Made by a program: the position numbers and the translations under genes. The notes below the pieces were generated by a model, which made no database searches, had not been told where the DNA came from, and saw only the letters and a program-made list of their open reading frames with translations. From Bradyrhizobium sp. WSM1417 (GTDB lineage: Bacteria > Pseudomonadota > Alphaproteobacteria > Rhizobiales > Xanthobacteraceae), in the NCBI RefSeq assembly GCF_000515415.1, contig NZ_KI911783.1, forward strand, positions 6,497,831 to 6,561,830: a stretch of DNA of 64,000 bases, in the 5' to 3' direction. Of this stretch, positions 1-7,970 are shown one piece after another; positions within the stretch are counted from its first letter, which is position 1, and each line of letters starts with the position of its first letter.

Positions 1-664
1 GATCGCCCATGGTCCGTCGTGGCGTGTCGACCGGAGCCTTGCCGAGCCGAACACCATCAAAGCCATCCGGGTCGAGCCAAGTCCGGTGCACGCCGGTGAT
101 CCGACCATCAAGATCCGTGACGCGGGCGATCATCGCCGGCCAGGTTTCAGTCGGCAAAAGCTCGTCGGGCCGATAGTAGCAACGTGGGTGGAAGCGCAGG
201 CTGCCATCATGGTGGACGCGGGTTATTCCGCGGCGCTGCAGGTACGTTTCAGCCAGTGTCCCCTCAATCGGGCTGGATATCGCAAAGAGCCGACTGGCGG
301 CTACCTGCGATCCGGGCGGTACGGCTGGGGGAATAGGTCTTGGGGCGGGTTTCTGCTCAGAACGAGGCAGGTTCAAAAAGCGCCTCGCCTCCTCGGCGAC
401 CTCACGAAAGTCTCGCAAAGCCAGAGTTTCGCGGATGATGTCGAGCAGATCACCATGCGCGCCGGTTGCGGCATCGGCCCACTTGCCCGCCGCTCCCTTC
501 GGCGATTCCTGGAGCCGTACAAATAGTGAGCGGCCCGGGTTGTTGTGGACGTCGCCGACCACCCAATACCGCCCCGCCCGCTTGCCATTGGAGAGATAGT
601 GTCGGCATACCGCCTCCGCCTCGCGCGCGAGGCGGCGTGCCAGTTCGCAAGGTTGGCGGGACAT
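1..664 (-). CDS. Toprim-type DNA primase/helicase-like protein, partial
   Basis: This gene runs off the left edge of the window; about 221 N-terminal residues are visible with no stop. I translated it directly from the minus strand. The N-terminus (MSRQPCELARRLAREAEAV) followed by GRYWVVGDVHNNPGRSLFVR and then AAGKWADAATGAHGDLLDII is typical of the toprim-containing primase-like proteins carried by rhizobial integrative elements and plasmids, which are thought to help re-synthesise DNA after conjugative transfer. The toprim catalytic part would lie beyond the window. Its ATG overlaps the stop of the upstream small gene (TGATG), suggesting translational coupling. Family assignment is from pattern memory; function is inferred. 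Confidence 0.72.
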   Translation of the reverse strand, partial: MSRQPCELARRLAREAEAVCRHYLSNGKRAGRYWVVGDVHNNPGRSLFVRLQESPKGAAGKWADAATGAHGDLLDIIRETLALRDFREVAEEARRFLNLPRSEQKPAPRPIPPAVPPGSQVAASRLFAISSPIEGTLAETYLQRRGITRVHHDGSLRFHPRCYYRPDELLPTETWPAMIARVTDLDGRITGVHRTWLDPDGFDGVRLGKAPVDTPRRTMGD

Positions 665-906
665 CAGGCCGCCTCCTGCCAGCTGGCACCTTCGACTGGA
701 TACCGGTCGAGTATCTTCGACAGCATCTCTATGCCGCTTGCGTCCATCCGTACGAGCATCCGGAGCTTACAAAAGGTGATCTCTCCGAAGAGGCCGTGGC
801 CTCGCAAGCTCTTGCGCATCTTGGACTTGGATCTCGACACTTCGATGCGCTTTCCACGGATCACTCCGACATCGGCCGACGTGATCTTTTGGACAGCTTT
901 TGGCAT
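664..906 (-). CDS. Unknown 80-residue basic protein in the integrative element
   Basis: I do not recognise this protein. The start at 906 (MPKAVQKITSADVGVIRGKR) is chosen because GGAG lies seven bases upstream, directly after a conserved RNA hairpin; a longer start at 960 would run through that hairpin. The protein is rich in Lys and Arg in its first half (RGKRIEVSRSKSKMRKSLRG) and acidic and neutral afterwards, with no membrane segment. It lies between ardC-like and primase-like genes on the same strand and overlaps the primase start. A role in DNA transfer or its control is only a guess from context. Confidence 0.6.
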   Translation of the reverse strand: MPKAVQKITSADVGVIRGKRIEVSRSKSKMRKSLRGHGLFGEITFCKLRMLVRMDASGIEMLSKILDRYPVEGASWQEAA

Positions 907-990
907 GTTGATTCTCCACGACGGGCAGCCGAGCCTCTCTCTCGGCCTCCAACCCGTCACGGAAACGACCCTGCCCCTCTTACTCTTGTG
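907..990 (-). promoter_or_regulatory. Conserved hairpin leader, copy 2 (before the 80-residue gene)
   Basis: Read on the minus strand, GTGACGGGTT is followed by a hairpin: outer stem GACGGG/CCCGTC (953-958 with 920-925) and inner stem CCGAG/CTCGG (941-945 with 929-933) closing an AGAGAGG loop. The outer stem ends 13 bases before the ATG at 906 and the Shine-Dalgarno lies in that gap. A near copy precedes the ardC-like gene with the same 13-base spacing and compensating changes in the inner stem. It is likely a cis-acting RNA or protein-binding leader; the ligand is unknown. Confidence 0.6.
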
Positions 991-1011
991 CCGCGGCCAC
1001 CGAGCAGAGCC

Positions 1012-1962
1012 TTACGCCGCCTGCAGGTCCTCCCTCGGCATGTCGCCGACGGGTTCAGGGAGAAAGCCAAGCAGATAATCGGCAACCTTGCTGGCCTTGG
1101 AAGCAGCCCGGATAATTGCACGACTGTCCTCGCGCAAGACTTCAAGCCAAGAACCGATATAGTCGGCATGCCGCACCGTCGGCACGATGCCGAGCGAGGC
1201 GCAACTGAACGCAGACGAGATTTCCGCAACCAGCTCCTCGAAGGCATACTTCCTAGTACCGTAGTTGCCTGACAGGTCACGGTTGAGACGCGATGGATGG
1301 CTACTGGCGTGCGCCAGCTCGTGGAGAGCCGTTCGATGCCAATTGATTGGTTCAAAATAGGCCTGCGGAGGCGGCACCTGCACATAATCTTCGGCCGGCA
1401 TATAGAAGGCACGGTTGCCGCCGATGCGGAAGTCGATGCCGGTCGCCTTGATCAGGTATTCGACCTGCGGCTCGATCAGGCCTGGCGGCGGAGGCGGCGC
1501 CGTTGATGCGATCTCTGGAGCCAGGCCGCCACATTGATCACAGTTGAAGACCGTGAACTGCTTGAGGAACGGCATGGCCTGCGCTTCCTCGCCGGTCTCA
1601 TGTGCGCGGCGTTTTTCGCTGGCAGGCACAAAGCGGTCGGCATAGACGACGGTCGTGCCGCGCTCGCCCTTGCGGACGTGACCACCGAGCGACAGCGCCT
1701 GGCGGAAGGTAAGCCAGCTCTGCCCTATGAATCCGTGTTCGATAGCAGCACCCCATAGAACTAAAATGTTTATGCCGCTGTATTGGCGGCCGGACGCCGC
1801 ACTCTTCGGCAAGGCCAGAGGCCCCTTCGCCGCCGCGGTGCCCCAAGGCTGCACCCACGGCACTCGGCCAGCCTCCAACTCGGCGATAATCTTGTTGGTG
1901 ATGTCGTCGTAAAGGTTGGCCCGGTCCTGGCCGATGCGCGCGTTAGGATAATGTCTGGACAT
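1012..1962 (-). CDS. ArdC-like antirestriction protein with zincin domain
   Basis: This 316-residue protein has the ArdC layout: an N-terminal ssDNA-binding domain (residues about 10-120; typical stretches are PWVQPW near 35 and GRQYSGINILVLW near 58-70) and a C-terminal zincin-like metallopeptidase domain with HELAH at 214-218 plus a downstream Glu-rich helix (FEELVAEISSAF) that should supply the third ligand. ArdC proteins coat or protect incoming single-stranded DNA during conjugation and block restriction. A Cys pair (CDQC near 141-144) lies between the domains. The ATG at 1962 has GGAGA upstream, just after the conserved hairpin leader. Its presence supports a conjugative or integrative element. 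Confidence 0.85.
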   Translation of the reverse strand: MSRHYPNARIGQDRANLYDDITNKIIAELEAGRVPWVQPWGTAAAKGPLALPKSAASGRQYSGINILVLWGAAIEHGFIGQSWLTFRQALSLGGHVRKGERGTTVVYADRFVPASEKRRAHETGEEAQAMPFLKQFTVFNCDQCGGLAPEIASTAPPPPPGLIEPQVEYLIKATGIDFRIGGNRAFYMPAEDYVQVPPPQAYFEPINWHRTALHELAHASSHPSRLNRDLSGNYGTRKYAFEELVAEISSAFSCASLGIVPTVRHADYIGSWLEVLREDSRAIIRAASKASKVADYLLGFLPEPVGDMPREDLQAA

Positions 1963-2050
1963 CGCGGGTCTCCGCGACGGGGACCGCGAGCCTCTCTCGC
2001 AGCCTGTAACCCGTCACAGCAAAACCGCGCCGACACTCTGACTCTTACCT
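1963..2050 (-). promoter_or_regulatory. Conserved hairpin leader, copy 1 (before ardC-like gene)
   Basis: This is the sister of the leader at 907-990. Outer stem GACGGG/CCCGTC pairs 2010-2015 with 1976-1981, and inner stem GCGAG/CTCGC pairs 1996-2000 with 1986-1990. The inner stem differs from the other copy on both sides, keeping the pairing. The upstream part (AAGAGT, AGAG, GTGACGGGTT) is also shared. The stem ends 13 bases before the ATG, with the Shine-Dalgarno between them. Confidence 0.6.
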
Positions 2051-3176
2051 CTACCCGAGAGGATGCGAATCTGCGACGCAGTCCGCCTTCCATAGTGTTC
2101 ATGGGCATTGAGTTGAGCTACCCAGGGCCGCAGGCCCGACCAGGCGTGCGCCTGGGGCGCATCGCCTCAAGGGAAAATGGCACCCGGAGAGCGTGAGCAT
2201 AGCGACCCGAAGGGACACGCGGGTCCGAGTGCAGCGACGAGACCGGTTCAATAGCGGCACCCGGGAACGGGGCAGTGATAGCGATCGCCGCAAGGCGAGC
2301 CCCTTTTCCGAGTGCCCTCGGCGAGGAGCTCCGCTATCCCTGCGCGAGGGATCGAAGCCGGATGGCCGAGACGCAGCGCGGCTCGGTTCACAAGAGCCCG
2401 TTGCGGCGCAGCCGCACGCGCGCAAGCGGGAGAACTCGCCAGGGGTTGACCAGAGGACCTCGTTTCGTCGCGTGAGTTCGTCGGCGCGTCGAAATCCCTA
2501 TCTACCTATTCCGGCGCAGTTATGGTTGCATTCGGCCTTGCATCGCCCATCCGGCTCAAGCGCGTCACGAGAGGCCTGCAGGTCACGGAGACCTGGAAGG
2601 ACTCAGTCCCCAGTACGTGAGCAATAACTGAACCATTCGAGCAATAGCCGGCCAAGCAGTGCTCAGCCCAGCAATCATAGCCTGCTGAGTTCAACCCGCA
2701 CGTTCAAATTCCGACGCTCGAAAGCGATCCGAAGGCTTCGATACAAGTCTTCCATCGAACCTGTCGGATTGACTATTGATCTATCATCCAAAGCAGTTGA
2801 CTGCCTGCTACCGGCCTCAGCCAACGGAGCGCCGCAACTGTTCCCCTTTTCTTTCGCGAGCGACATTGGCGTTCTTGGAGAAACTGCACACCGAAGGCTT
2901 CCTTTTCGCGCGCCAATCCAACCTTTTCCCGCCCGGCCGCGCTTCGCGGTAGAGGTGCAAACTCTTTGGCGATAACACTCCGCTTAATCCGCGATCCGAA
3001 CTCTCGCTCCCCCGACCAGGGGCAAAGAGCAATCTGGATCGACCAGATCCCGTCTCGTTCGTCAGTGAAATCAGCACATGTTACACCACGGGCATTCAGC
3101 AGTCAGATCAAACCGCTTAGGCTCGCCGCGCACCGCACGACCTGCCCGCTACCCTCTCGCTAGAACCTGGCCCACG
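2051..3176. other. Long stretch without a convincing gene, between ardC-like and xis-like genes
   Basis: No reading frame here has a good ribosome binding site together with a recognisable protein. The first part (about 2100-2480) is GC-rich with many short inverted repeats (for example CACCCGGGAACGGGG near 2258 and GATAGCGATCGCC near 2277). The later part is more AT-rich and contains ATCTGGATCGACCAGAT (3031-3047), a near-palindrome. The stretch could hold a transfer origin, recombination-directionality sites or decayed genes. I can support none of these directly. Confidence 0.5.
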
Positions 3177-3395
3177 ATGATGAGGGCGGACATGGCCGCC
3201 GCCTACCTTGACTTTGGAGACACGAGCGAACTCATGCGCGCGATCAGCCGAGGAGACGCCCCCCCACCAATCGGCTTTCGCGGAACAGGGCGCCTGCGCC
3301 AGCCAGTTTGGTCGAAGGCGACTATGGATCACTTCGCAGCGTCGATCGGAAAAGGAGATCTTAAGCAGGGGGAAGATCTTTTATGCCTGGTGTGA
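3177..3395 (+). CDS. Xis/AlpA-like small DNA-binding protein
   Basis: This 72-residue protein starts MMRADMAAAYLDFGDTSEL and continues through PIGFRGTGRLRQPVWSK. The pattern of an N-terminal 'mAaaYL' helix followed by a basic wing resembles AlpA/excisionase winged-helix proteins. These act as recombination directionality factors or activators of excision. I chose the start at the paired ATG codons at 3177; a longer frame from 3078 has no recognisable content. It overlaps the integrase start by 13 bases, the usual arrangement for an xis-int pair, so the two are probably co-expressed. No closer family can be named. Confidence 0.55.
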   Translation: MMRADMAAAYLDFGDTSELMRAISRGDAPPPIGFRGTGRLRQPVWSKATMDHFAASIGKGDLKQGEDLLCLV

Positions 3396-4684
3396 TATCG
3401 CTTGGGAAGGCACCGCGTCTGCCTCGGTATTGTCGCCGCAAAATATTGGCGAAGAATAGAATAGCCTACTATTTTGAACCCCCAACCTGGGCTCGTCGAG
3501 AGGGCTGCGATTTAAACCCTGAAGCTCTGGGCTGCGATTACGCAAGTGCCGTCGAGCGGGTAGAGAAAGTTCTCTTGCCGGCGTTCGACAGTTGGCACTC
3601 ACGGGGTCTAAGCGACATCGTGCCGGCGACTATCGAACCCGGCACGTTCGATTGGCTCGTCGGCGTCTTCCAAGCTCACCAGAAGTGGACAGAAATCGAA
3701 AGCGCTACACAGCGGCACTACACAAAAAGTCTCGCGCTGTTCGCCAATCACGAGCTGAAAGATGGAAGTCGCGTTGGGTCTAAGCAGCTGTCCGATTTCA
3801 CCAAAGCGTTCGTCGACGCAGTTTATGGAAAATTATTGTCCGTGACGAAAGTCGATAACAGTGGAGAGGTCGTCGTTCGCGAGCGCCGTCGCTATGTCAA
3901 TATGGCTATGGCGTCGTGCCGCCGGGCTTGGTTCGTTGGTCAGCGTGCTCAAGAAAGGATCGTACCGGCGACCAATCCGTTTTCCCGGATGGGATTGAAA
4001 TCTCGTCCGCCTGGGCGGCCCATAGAGCCCACACCGACCGCAACTTGGGATGAGCTCGTCGCCTTCAGAGCTGCCGCGAGAAGGCTTGATTACCGCTCGA
4101 TCGCAACAGCTGCTCTACTGTCGTGGGAGTGGCTGCAACGAGAGCAGCACGTCTTTGGCGCCTTCGACATTTCGCATTATCGCCCCAGCGAGCGGCCAAA
4201 TAGCGTCAGAATCGTCCATCCGAAGAATGGAGAGGAGGCCTGGTGGCCCCTAACGGACGAAACTGGCGCCCCTCTCTTCCCTGAGCTTATGGAGGAACTT
4301 GACGAGATCAAAAGGACCACCCTCTCCGGCCTGGTATTCCGGCGTGACCATGCGCATCGTCAGTCGGCAATCCCGCTACCATGGATTACCCCGCGCAAGG
4401 ATCTCCGCCATCTACGTAGCGTGGTAAAAACAATTATCACAGAGGCTGGCCTACGTCAGGAGCTTTCTTTTCGGTCCTTCCGACACGGAGGATTTACTGA
4501 AGGCGCCGACAGCGATCTCACGGATGCAGAGTTGCGCGCGGCTGGCCGTCATAGATCAAGTCGCCAACTGCCAACTTACGCCAAGCGGACTGGCAGGCAG
4601 TTGATCATTGCCACAAAAAAGCGTCGCGAGGAGCGGACAAGATCTCTGCTTATTCGGCTCAACGCCAATCTCTCCTCCGAATAA
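3383..4684 (+). CDS. Tyrosine recombinase (phage/ICE-type integrase)
   Basis: This 433-residue protein has a C-terminal tyrosine-recombinase catalytic region. Visible elements are an Arg in LQREQ (box I position, in an unusual context), a Lys in HPKNGE, the RSFRHGGF box with R and H, GRHRS supplying the second His, and the likely nucleophilic Tyr in LPTYAKR near the C-terminus. It would catalyse site-specific integration and excision of the element. Its base composition is visibly more AT-rich than the catabolic genes to the right, fitting horizontal origin. It lies directly downstream of the Xis-like gene, and its 3' end faces the crotonase gene at 4732, marking the probable element-chromosome junction. 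Confidence 0.85.
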   Translation: MPGVISLGKAPRLPRYCRRKILAKNRIAYYFEPPTWARREGCDLNPEALGCDYASAVERVEKVLLPAFDSWHSRGLSDIVPATIEPGTFDWLVGVFQAHQKWTEIESATQRHYTKSLALFANHELKDGSRVGSKQLSDFTKAFVDAVYGKLLSVTKVDNSGEVVVRERRRYVNMAMASCRRAWFVGQRAQERIVPATNPFSRMGLKSRPPGRPIEPTPTATWDELVAFRAAARRLDYRSIATAALLSWEWLQREQHVFGAFDISHYRPSERPNSVRIVHPKNGEEAWWPLTDETGAPLFPELMEELDEIKRTTLSGLVFRRDHAHRQSAIPLPWITPRKDLRHLRSVVKTIITEAGLRQELSFRSFRHGGFTEGADSDLTDAELRAAGRHRSSRQLPTYAKRTGRQLIIATKKRREERTRSLLIRLNANLSSE

Positions 4685-4731
4685 GGGCAGTCGGCCGACG
4701 GCAGCGCCGACGAATGCGCTGAAAGGATCGC
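4685..4731. other. Putative island/chromosome junction
   Basis: Only 47 bases separate the integrase stop from the 3' end of the convergent crotonase gene. They contain a weak hairpin (GTCGGC at 4690-4695 with GCCGAC at 4706-4711). Sequence character changes here from element-type to catabolic chromosome genes. An attachment site overlapping the crotonase 3' end is inferred; the partner repeat would lie outside the window. Confidence 0.4.
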
Positions 4732-5514
4732 CTATTTTCCCGTCCATACCGGCTTGCGCTTCTCGCTGAACGCTTTCAGGCCTTCCTTGGCGTCCTCGGT
4801 CATCGCGAGCAGCGCGATCTGGCTTTCGGTGTAGGCGATGCTCTCGTCGAACGACATCGAGGCGATGGCGCGCATCGCGTATTTGCCGCGGCGGATCGCG
4901 GTCGGGGATTTATCAACGATGCGACCGATCAGCCACTCGACCTTGGCGTCCAGCTCGGCCGCGGGCACGACGTAGTTCAGCAGGCCCGCTGCCAATGCCG
5001 CTTTCGCGTCGAACGGCTCGCCGGTCAGCGCCCATTCGTTGACGAGCCGCGGCGGGGCGATGGACTGCAACAGGCTCAACACCTGCATCGGGAATACGCC
5101 GACCTTCACCTCCGGCAGGCCGAAGATGACGTGATCGGCGGCGACGGCCATGTCGGTCATGCAGAGCAGGCCCATGCCGCCGGCCATGCAGACGCCGCCA
5201 ACGCGCGCAATCGCGGGCTTGGTCGCGTTCTGCGACAAGCGCAACAGATCGGCATAGTCGACATTCGGCTTCGAATGATCCATCGCGAAAGCCGCGCCGG
5301 AGTTCTGCAGATCCGCACCGGCGCAGAACGCCTTGTGGCCCGCCCCCGTCAGCACGATGATGCGGACATCCCTGTCGTCATGGGCGTCGCGATAGCCGCG
5401 TGCGATGCCGGCGATGACCTCGCCATTCAGCGCGTTACGTTTCTCGGGACGGTTGATGGTGATCCAGAGCGCCTGCCCGCGCTTCTCGGTAATCACGGCT
5501 GTGGTGTCGTTCAT
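4732..5514 (-). CDS. Crotonase-family enoyl-CoA hydratase/isomerase
   Basis: This 260-residue protein has the crotonase fold: an oxyanion-hole segment GAGHKAFCAGADL, then GGVCMAGGMGLLCMTD and FGLPEVKVGVFP, ending AFSEKRKPVWTGK. The Glu in GLPEVKVG matches the second catalytic Glu of classic hydratases, but the first (GGGCEL in the rat enzyme) is replaced by Gly in MAGGMGLL. Simple hydration of enoyl-CoA is therefore uncertain, and isomerase or hydrolase activity is possible. It is cytoplasmic. It is transcribed alone, with the molybdoenzyme gene upstream on the same strand after a 133-base gap. Its 3' end is the likely integration target of the adjoining element. Confidence 0.85.
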   Translation of the reverse strand: MNDTTAVITEKRGQALWITINRPEKRNALNGEVIAGIARGYRDAHDDRDVRIIVLTGAGHKAFCAGADLQNSGAAFAMDHSKPNVDYADLLRLSQNATKPAIARVGGVCMAGGMGLLCMTDMAVAADHVIFGLPEVKVGVFPMQVLSLLQSIAPPRLVNEWALTGEPFDAKAALAAGLLNYVVPAAELDAKVEWLIGRIVDKSPTAIRRGKYAMRAIASMSFDESIAYTESQIALLAMTEDAKEGLKAFSEKRKPVWTGK

Positions 5515-5647
5515 GGCACGCTCGCTTCCTTGGGCTCCCGTTTAGCGGCCATTTGCGGCAGCTCGGGCGGAAGGTGCAAGGACAAACTGCGGCACGGCGC
5601 CGCTTTAGCGCCTCGACACAAACTTGAAAGGCGATCGAAGCGCAGAC

Positions 5648-7744
5648 TCAGGCTGCGACCGCTTTCCTGATCCAGACCTTGTTGTCGTGGAATGCGGCGC
5701 CGCCAATCGGCGCGATCGTGTCCGCCCCCGTCAGCATGTTGATGCCGCGGTCACCGATATGGTTCTTGTTGGGATGAACGGACTCCGCGATCAGCACGCC
5801 GCGCCGCACGCCCTCGAACAGCGTGGCGATCAGCGTGGTCTCGCCGCGGGTGTTGCCGAGCGTCACGGCGTCGCCATTGGCGATGTCGAGCGCGGCCGCA
5901 TCCAGGGGATGGATCATCACGCTCGCCTTGCCCTCGCGCGCCTGGGAGGACGGCGTCTCGTTAAAGGTGGTGTTGAGGAAGCTGCGCGACGGGCTGGTGG
6001 CAAGCCGGAACGGATGGACCTGGTCGGAATGCTCGATCACCGCCCAATGGTCCGGCAGCGACGGCATCTTGTCGAAGTCACCCATCTTCTGGCCGAACGG
6101 CGGATGCGCCCAATCGGCCTTGAAATGGAATTTCCTGTCGGCATGGGCGAAGCCGTCGAGATAATGCGACGTGCGGAAGTCCGGCTGCAGGTCGCGCCAG
6201 AGATCGGCTTCGAGGCCTGCAATGTCGCCGTGGTCGCTCAGCTTCAGCGTCGCGTCGATCAATTCACGCGGCGTCAGCTCGAACCCCGGATGGCTGGCGC
6301 CAAGCCGCGGCGCCAGCGCCTGCAACACCTCGTGGTTGGAGCGGCATTCGCCGGGCGGGTCGATCAGCTTCGGTCCGACCGAGATGTGCTGGTGGCCGCC
6401 GCCGTAATAGAGATCGTCATGCTCCATGAACATCGTCGCCGGCAGCACGATGTCGGCCATCTCGGCCGTCTCGGTCATGAACTGCTCGTGCACCGCGACG
6501 AACAGATCCTCGCGCGCAAAACCCTGCCGCACCAGCGCCTGCTCCGGCGCCACCGTCATCGGGTTGGTGTTCTGGATCAGCATCGCCTTGACCGGACCCT
6601 TGCCGTGCAGGGCCTCGGAATCGCTGGTGAGGATGCGGCCGATCTGCGACTGGTCGAGCGCGCGGATGGTTGGGTCGATGGCGTCGTGGCCTTCGATGAT
6701 GGATTCGTTGAAGTGCCACAGCGCGTAATTGTTGAAGAAGGCGCCGCCGCCTTCATACTGCCAGGCGCCGGTCACCGCGGGAATGCAGTTCGCGGCATGC
6801 ATCTGCGCCGCGCCGTTGCGCGAGCGGGTGAAGCCGTAGCCGAGCCGGAAGAAGGTCCGCTTGGTCTCGCCGACCAGTTTGGCAAAAGCCTCGATCTCCG
6901 CCACCGGCACGCCCGAGATCGCGAAGGCCCATTCGGGCGTGCGCGTCTTCAGATGCGCCTCGAGCTCGCCGGGGCAGTCGGTGTACTTGTCCATATAGGC
7001 GCGATCGGCATAGCCGTCGCGGAACAGGACATGCATCACGCCGCAAGCGAACGCGCCGTCGGTGCCGGGCCGCAGGATGATCTTGATATCCGCCTGCTTC
7101 ATGGTCTCGTTGTCGTAGATGTCGACGGCCGCGATCTTGGCGCCGCGCTCCTTCCGGGCACGGGCGGCGTGCGTCATCACGTTGACCTGCGTGTTGACGG
7201 GGTTGGTGCCCCAGATCACCACCAGGTCGGACAGCGCCATCTCGCGCGGATCGACGCCGGCGATCTTGCCGGTGCCGATCGCGAAGCCGATGCGGCCGAC
7301 ATTGGCGCAGATGGTCTGATAGAATCGCGAATATTTCTTCACATGCGTGAGCCGGTTGAGGCCGTCGCGCATCACCAGCCCCATCGTGCCGGCGTAATAA
7401 TAGGGCCAGATTGAGTCCGCGCCGAATTCGCGCTCGGCCTGGTTGAAGCGTTCCGCGATCTCGTCCAGCGCCTCGTCCCAGCTGATCCGCGCGAATTGGC
7501 CGGAGCCCTTCGCACCCGTTCGGCGCAGCGGATACATCAGCCTTTCGGGATGATGAATGCGCTCGGCATAACGGGCGACCTTGGCGCAGACCACGCCGGC
7601 CGTATAGGTCTGCTTTTTCGAACCGCGGACACGACCGATGCTGCGTCCCTCGACCACCTCGACATCGAGGGCACAGGCCGACGGGCAATCATGCGGACAG
7701 GTCGAATGGCGGATTTCGATCTTGGCGTGCTGGTTCATGTCCAA
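5648..7744 (-). CDS. Molybdopterin oxidoreductase, DMSO reductase family
   Basis: This 698-residue protein begins with a [4Fe-4S]-binding cysteine set (C16, C20, C24 in CPHDCPSAC, and C53), followed by the Mo-bisMGD catalytic domain and a C-terminal dinucleotide-binding domain (near GDAVTLGNTRGE). No Tat signal is seen, so it is probably cytoplasmic. Family members transfer oxygen or hydride, with formate- or arsenate-type and many uncharacterised substrates; no electron-transfer partner subunit is adjacent, so the substrate cannot be given. It is divergent from the Bug-type binding protein at 7971, with a 226-base promoter gap. Confidence 0.88.
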   Translation of the reverse strand: MDMNQHAKIEIRHSTCPHDCPSACALDVEVVEGRSIGRVRGSKKQTYTAGVVCAKVARYAERIHHPERLMYPLRRTGAKGSGQFARISWDEALDEIAERFNQAEREFGADSIWPYYYAGTMGLVMRDGLNRLTHVKKYSRFYQTICANVGRIGFAIGTGKIAGVDPREMALSDLVVIWGTNPVNTQVNVMTHAARARKERGAKIAAVDIYDNETMKQADIKIILRPGTDGAFACGVMHVLFRDGYADRAYMDKYTDCPGELEAHLKTRTPEWAFAISGVPVAEIEAFAKLVGETKRTFFRLGYGFTRSRNGAAQMHAANCIPAVTGAWQYEGGGAFFNNYALWHFNESIIEGHDAIDPTIRALDQSQIGRILTSDSEALHGKGPVKAMLIQNTNPMTVAPEQALVRQGFAREDLFVAVHEQFMTETAEMADIVLPATMFMEHDDLYYGGGHQHISVGPKLIDPPGECRSNHEVLQALAPRLGASHPGFELTPRELIDATLKLSDHGDIAGLEADLWRDLQPDFRTSHYLDGFAHADRKFHFKADWAHPPFGQKMGDFDKMPSLPDHWAVIEHSDQVHPFRLATSPSRSFLNTTFNETPSSQAREGKASVMIHPLDAAALDIANGDAVTLGNTRGETTLIATLFEGVRRGVLIAESVHPNKNHIGDRGINMLTGADTIAPIGGAAFHDNKVWIRKAVAA

Positions 7745-7970
7745 TTTGGTAACACCAAAGTACCTGTCAGCCGAGGGTATTTATCCGGCAACGCCCATGC
7801 GATTTGCTCAAGTCGCGCGCCGCCGGTTCCTGCCGCGACCGCGAAGAGCGGCGCCGCCACACCGAAAACCGCAGGATATTCCAGGCACCATCGGCCTTGT
7901 GAGGCGTCGACAGTCCGCCTCACCTGCCGCTACAGTGCCGGCCAACAAGAACGACATCAGGGAGGTGGGT

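Noticed and set aside
466..1272. 268-residue plus-strand frame across the primase-like, small and ardC-like genes
   Set aside because: It crosses three minus-strand genes supported by domains, ribosome binding sites and overlapping stop/start signals, and has no recognisable content.
2193..2627. 144-residue plus-strand frame and overlapping minus-strand frames in the gene-free gap
   Set aside because: They are Arg/Ser/Pro-rich with no ribosome binding site or family resemblance; all frames are open here because of base composition.
5624..7414. 596-residue open frame on the plus strand
   Set aside because: It is antisense to the molybdopterin oxidoreductase, is made of low-complexity Arg/His/Gly-rich sequence and has no domain. 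High GC content creates such frames.
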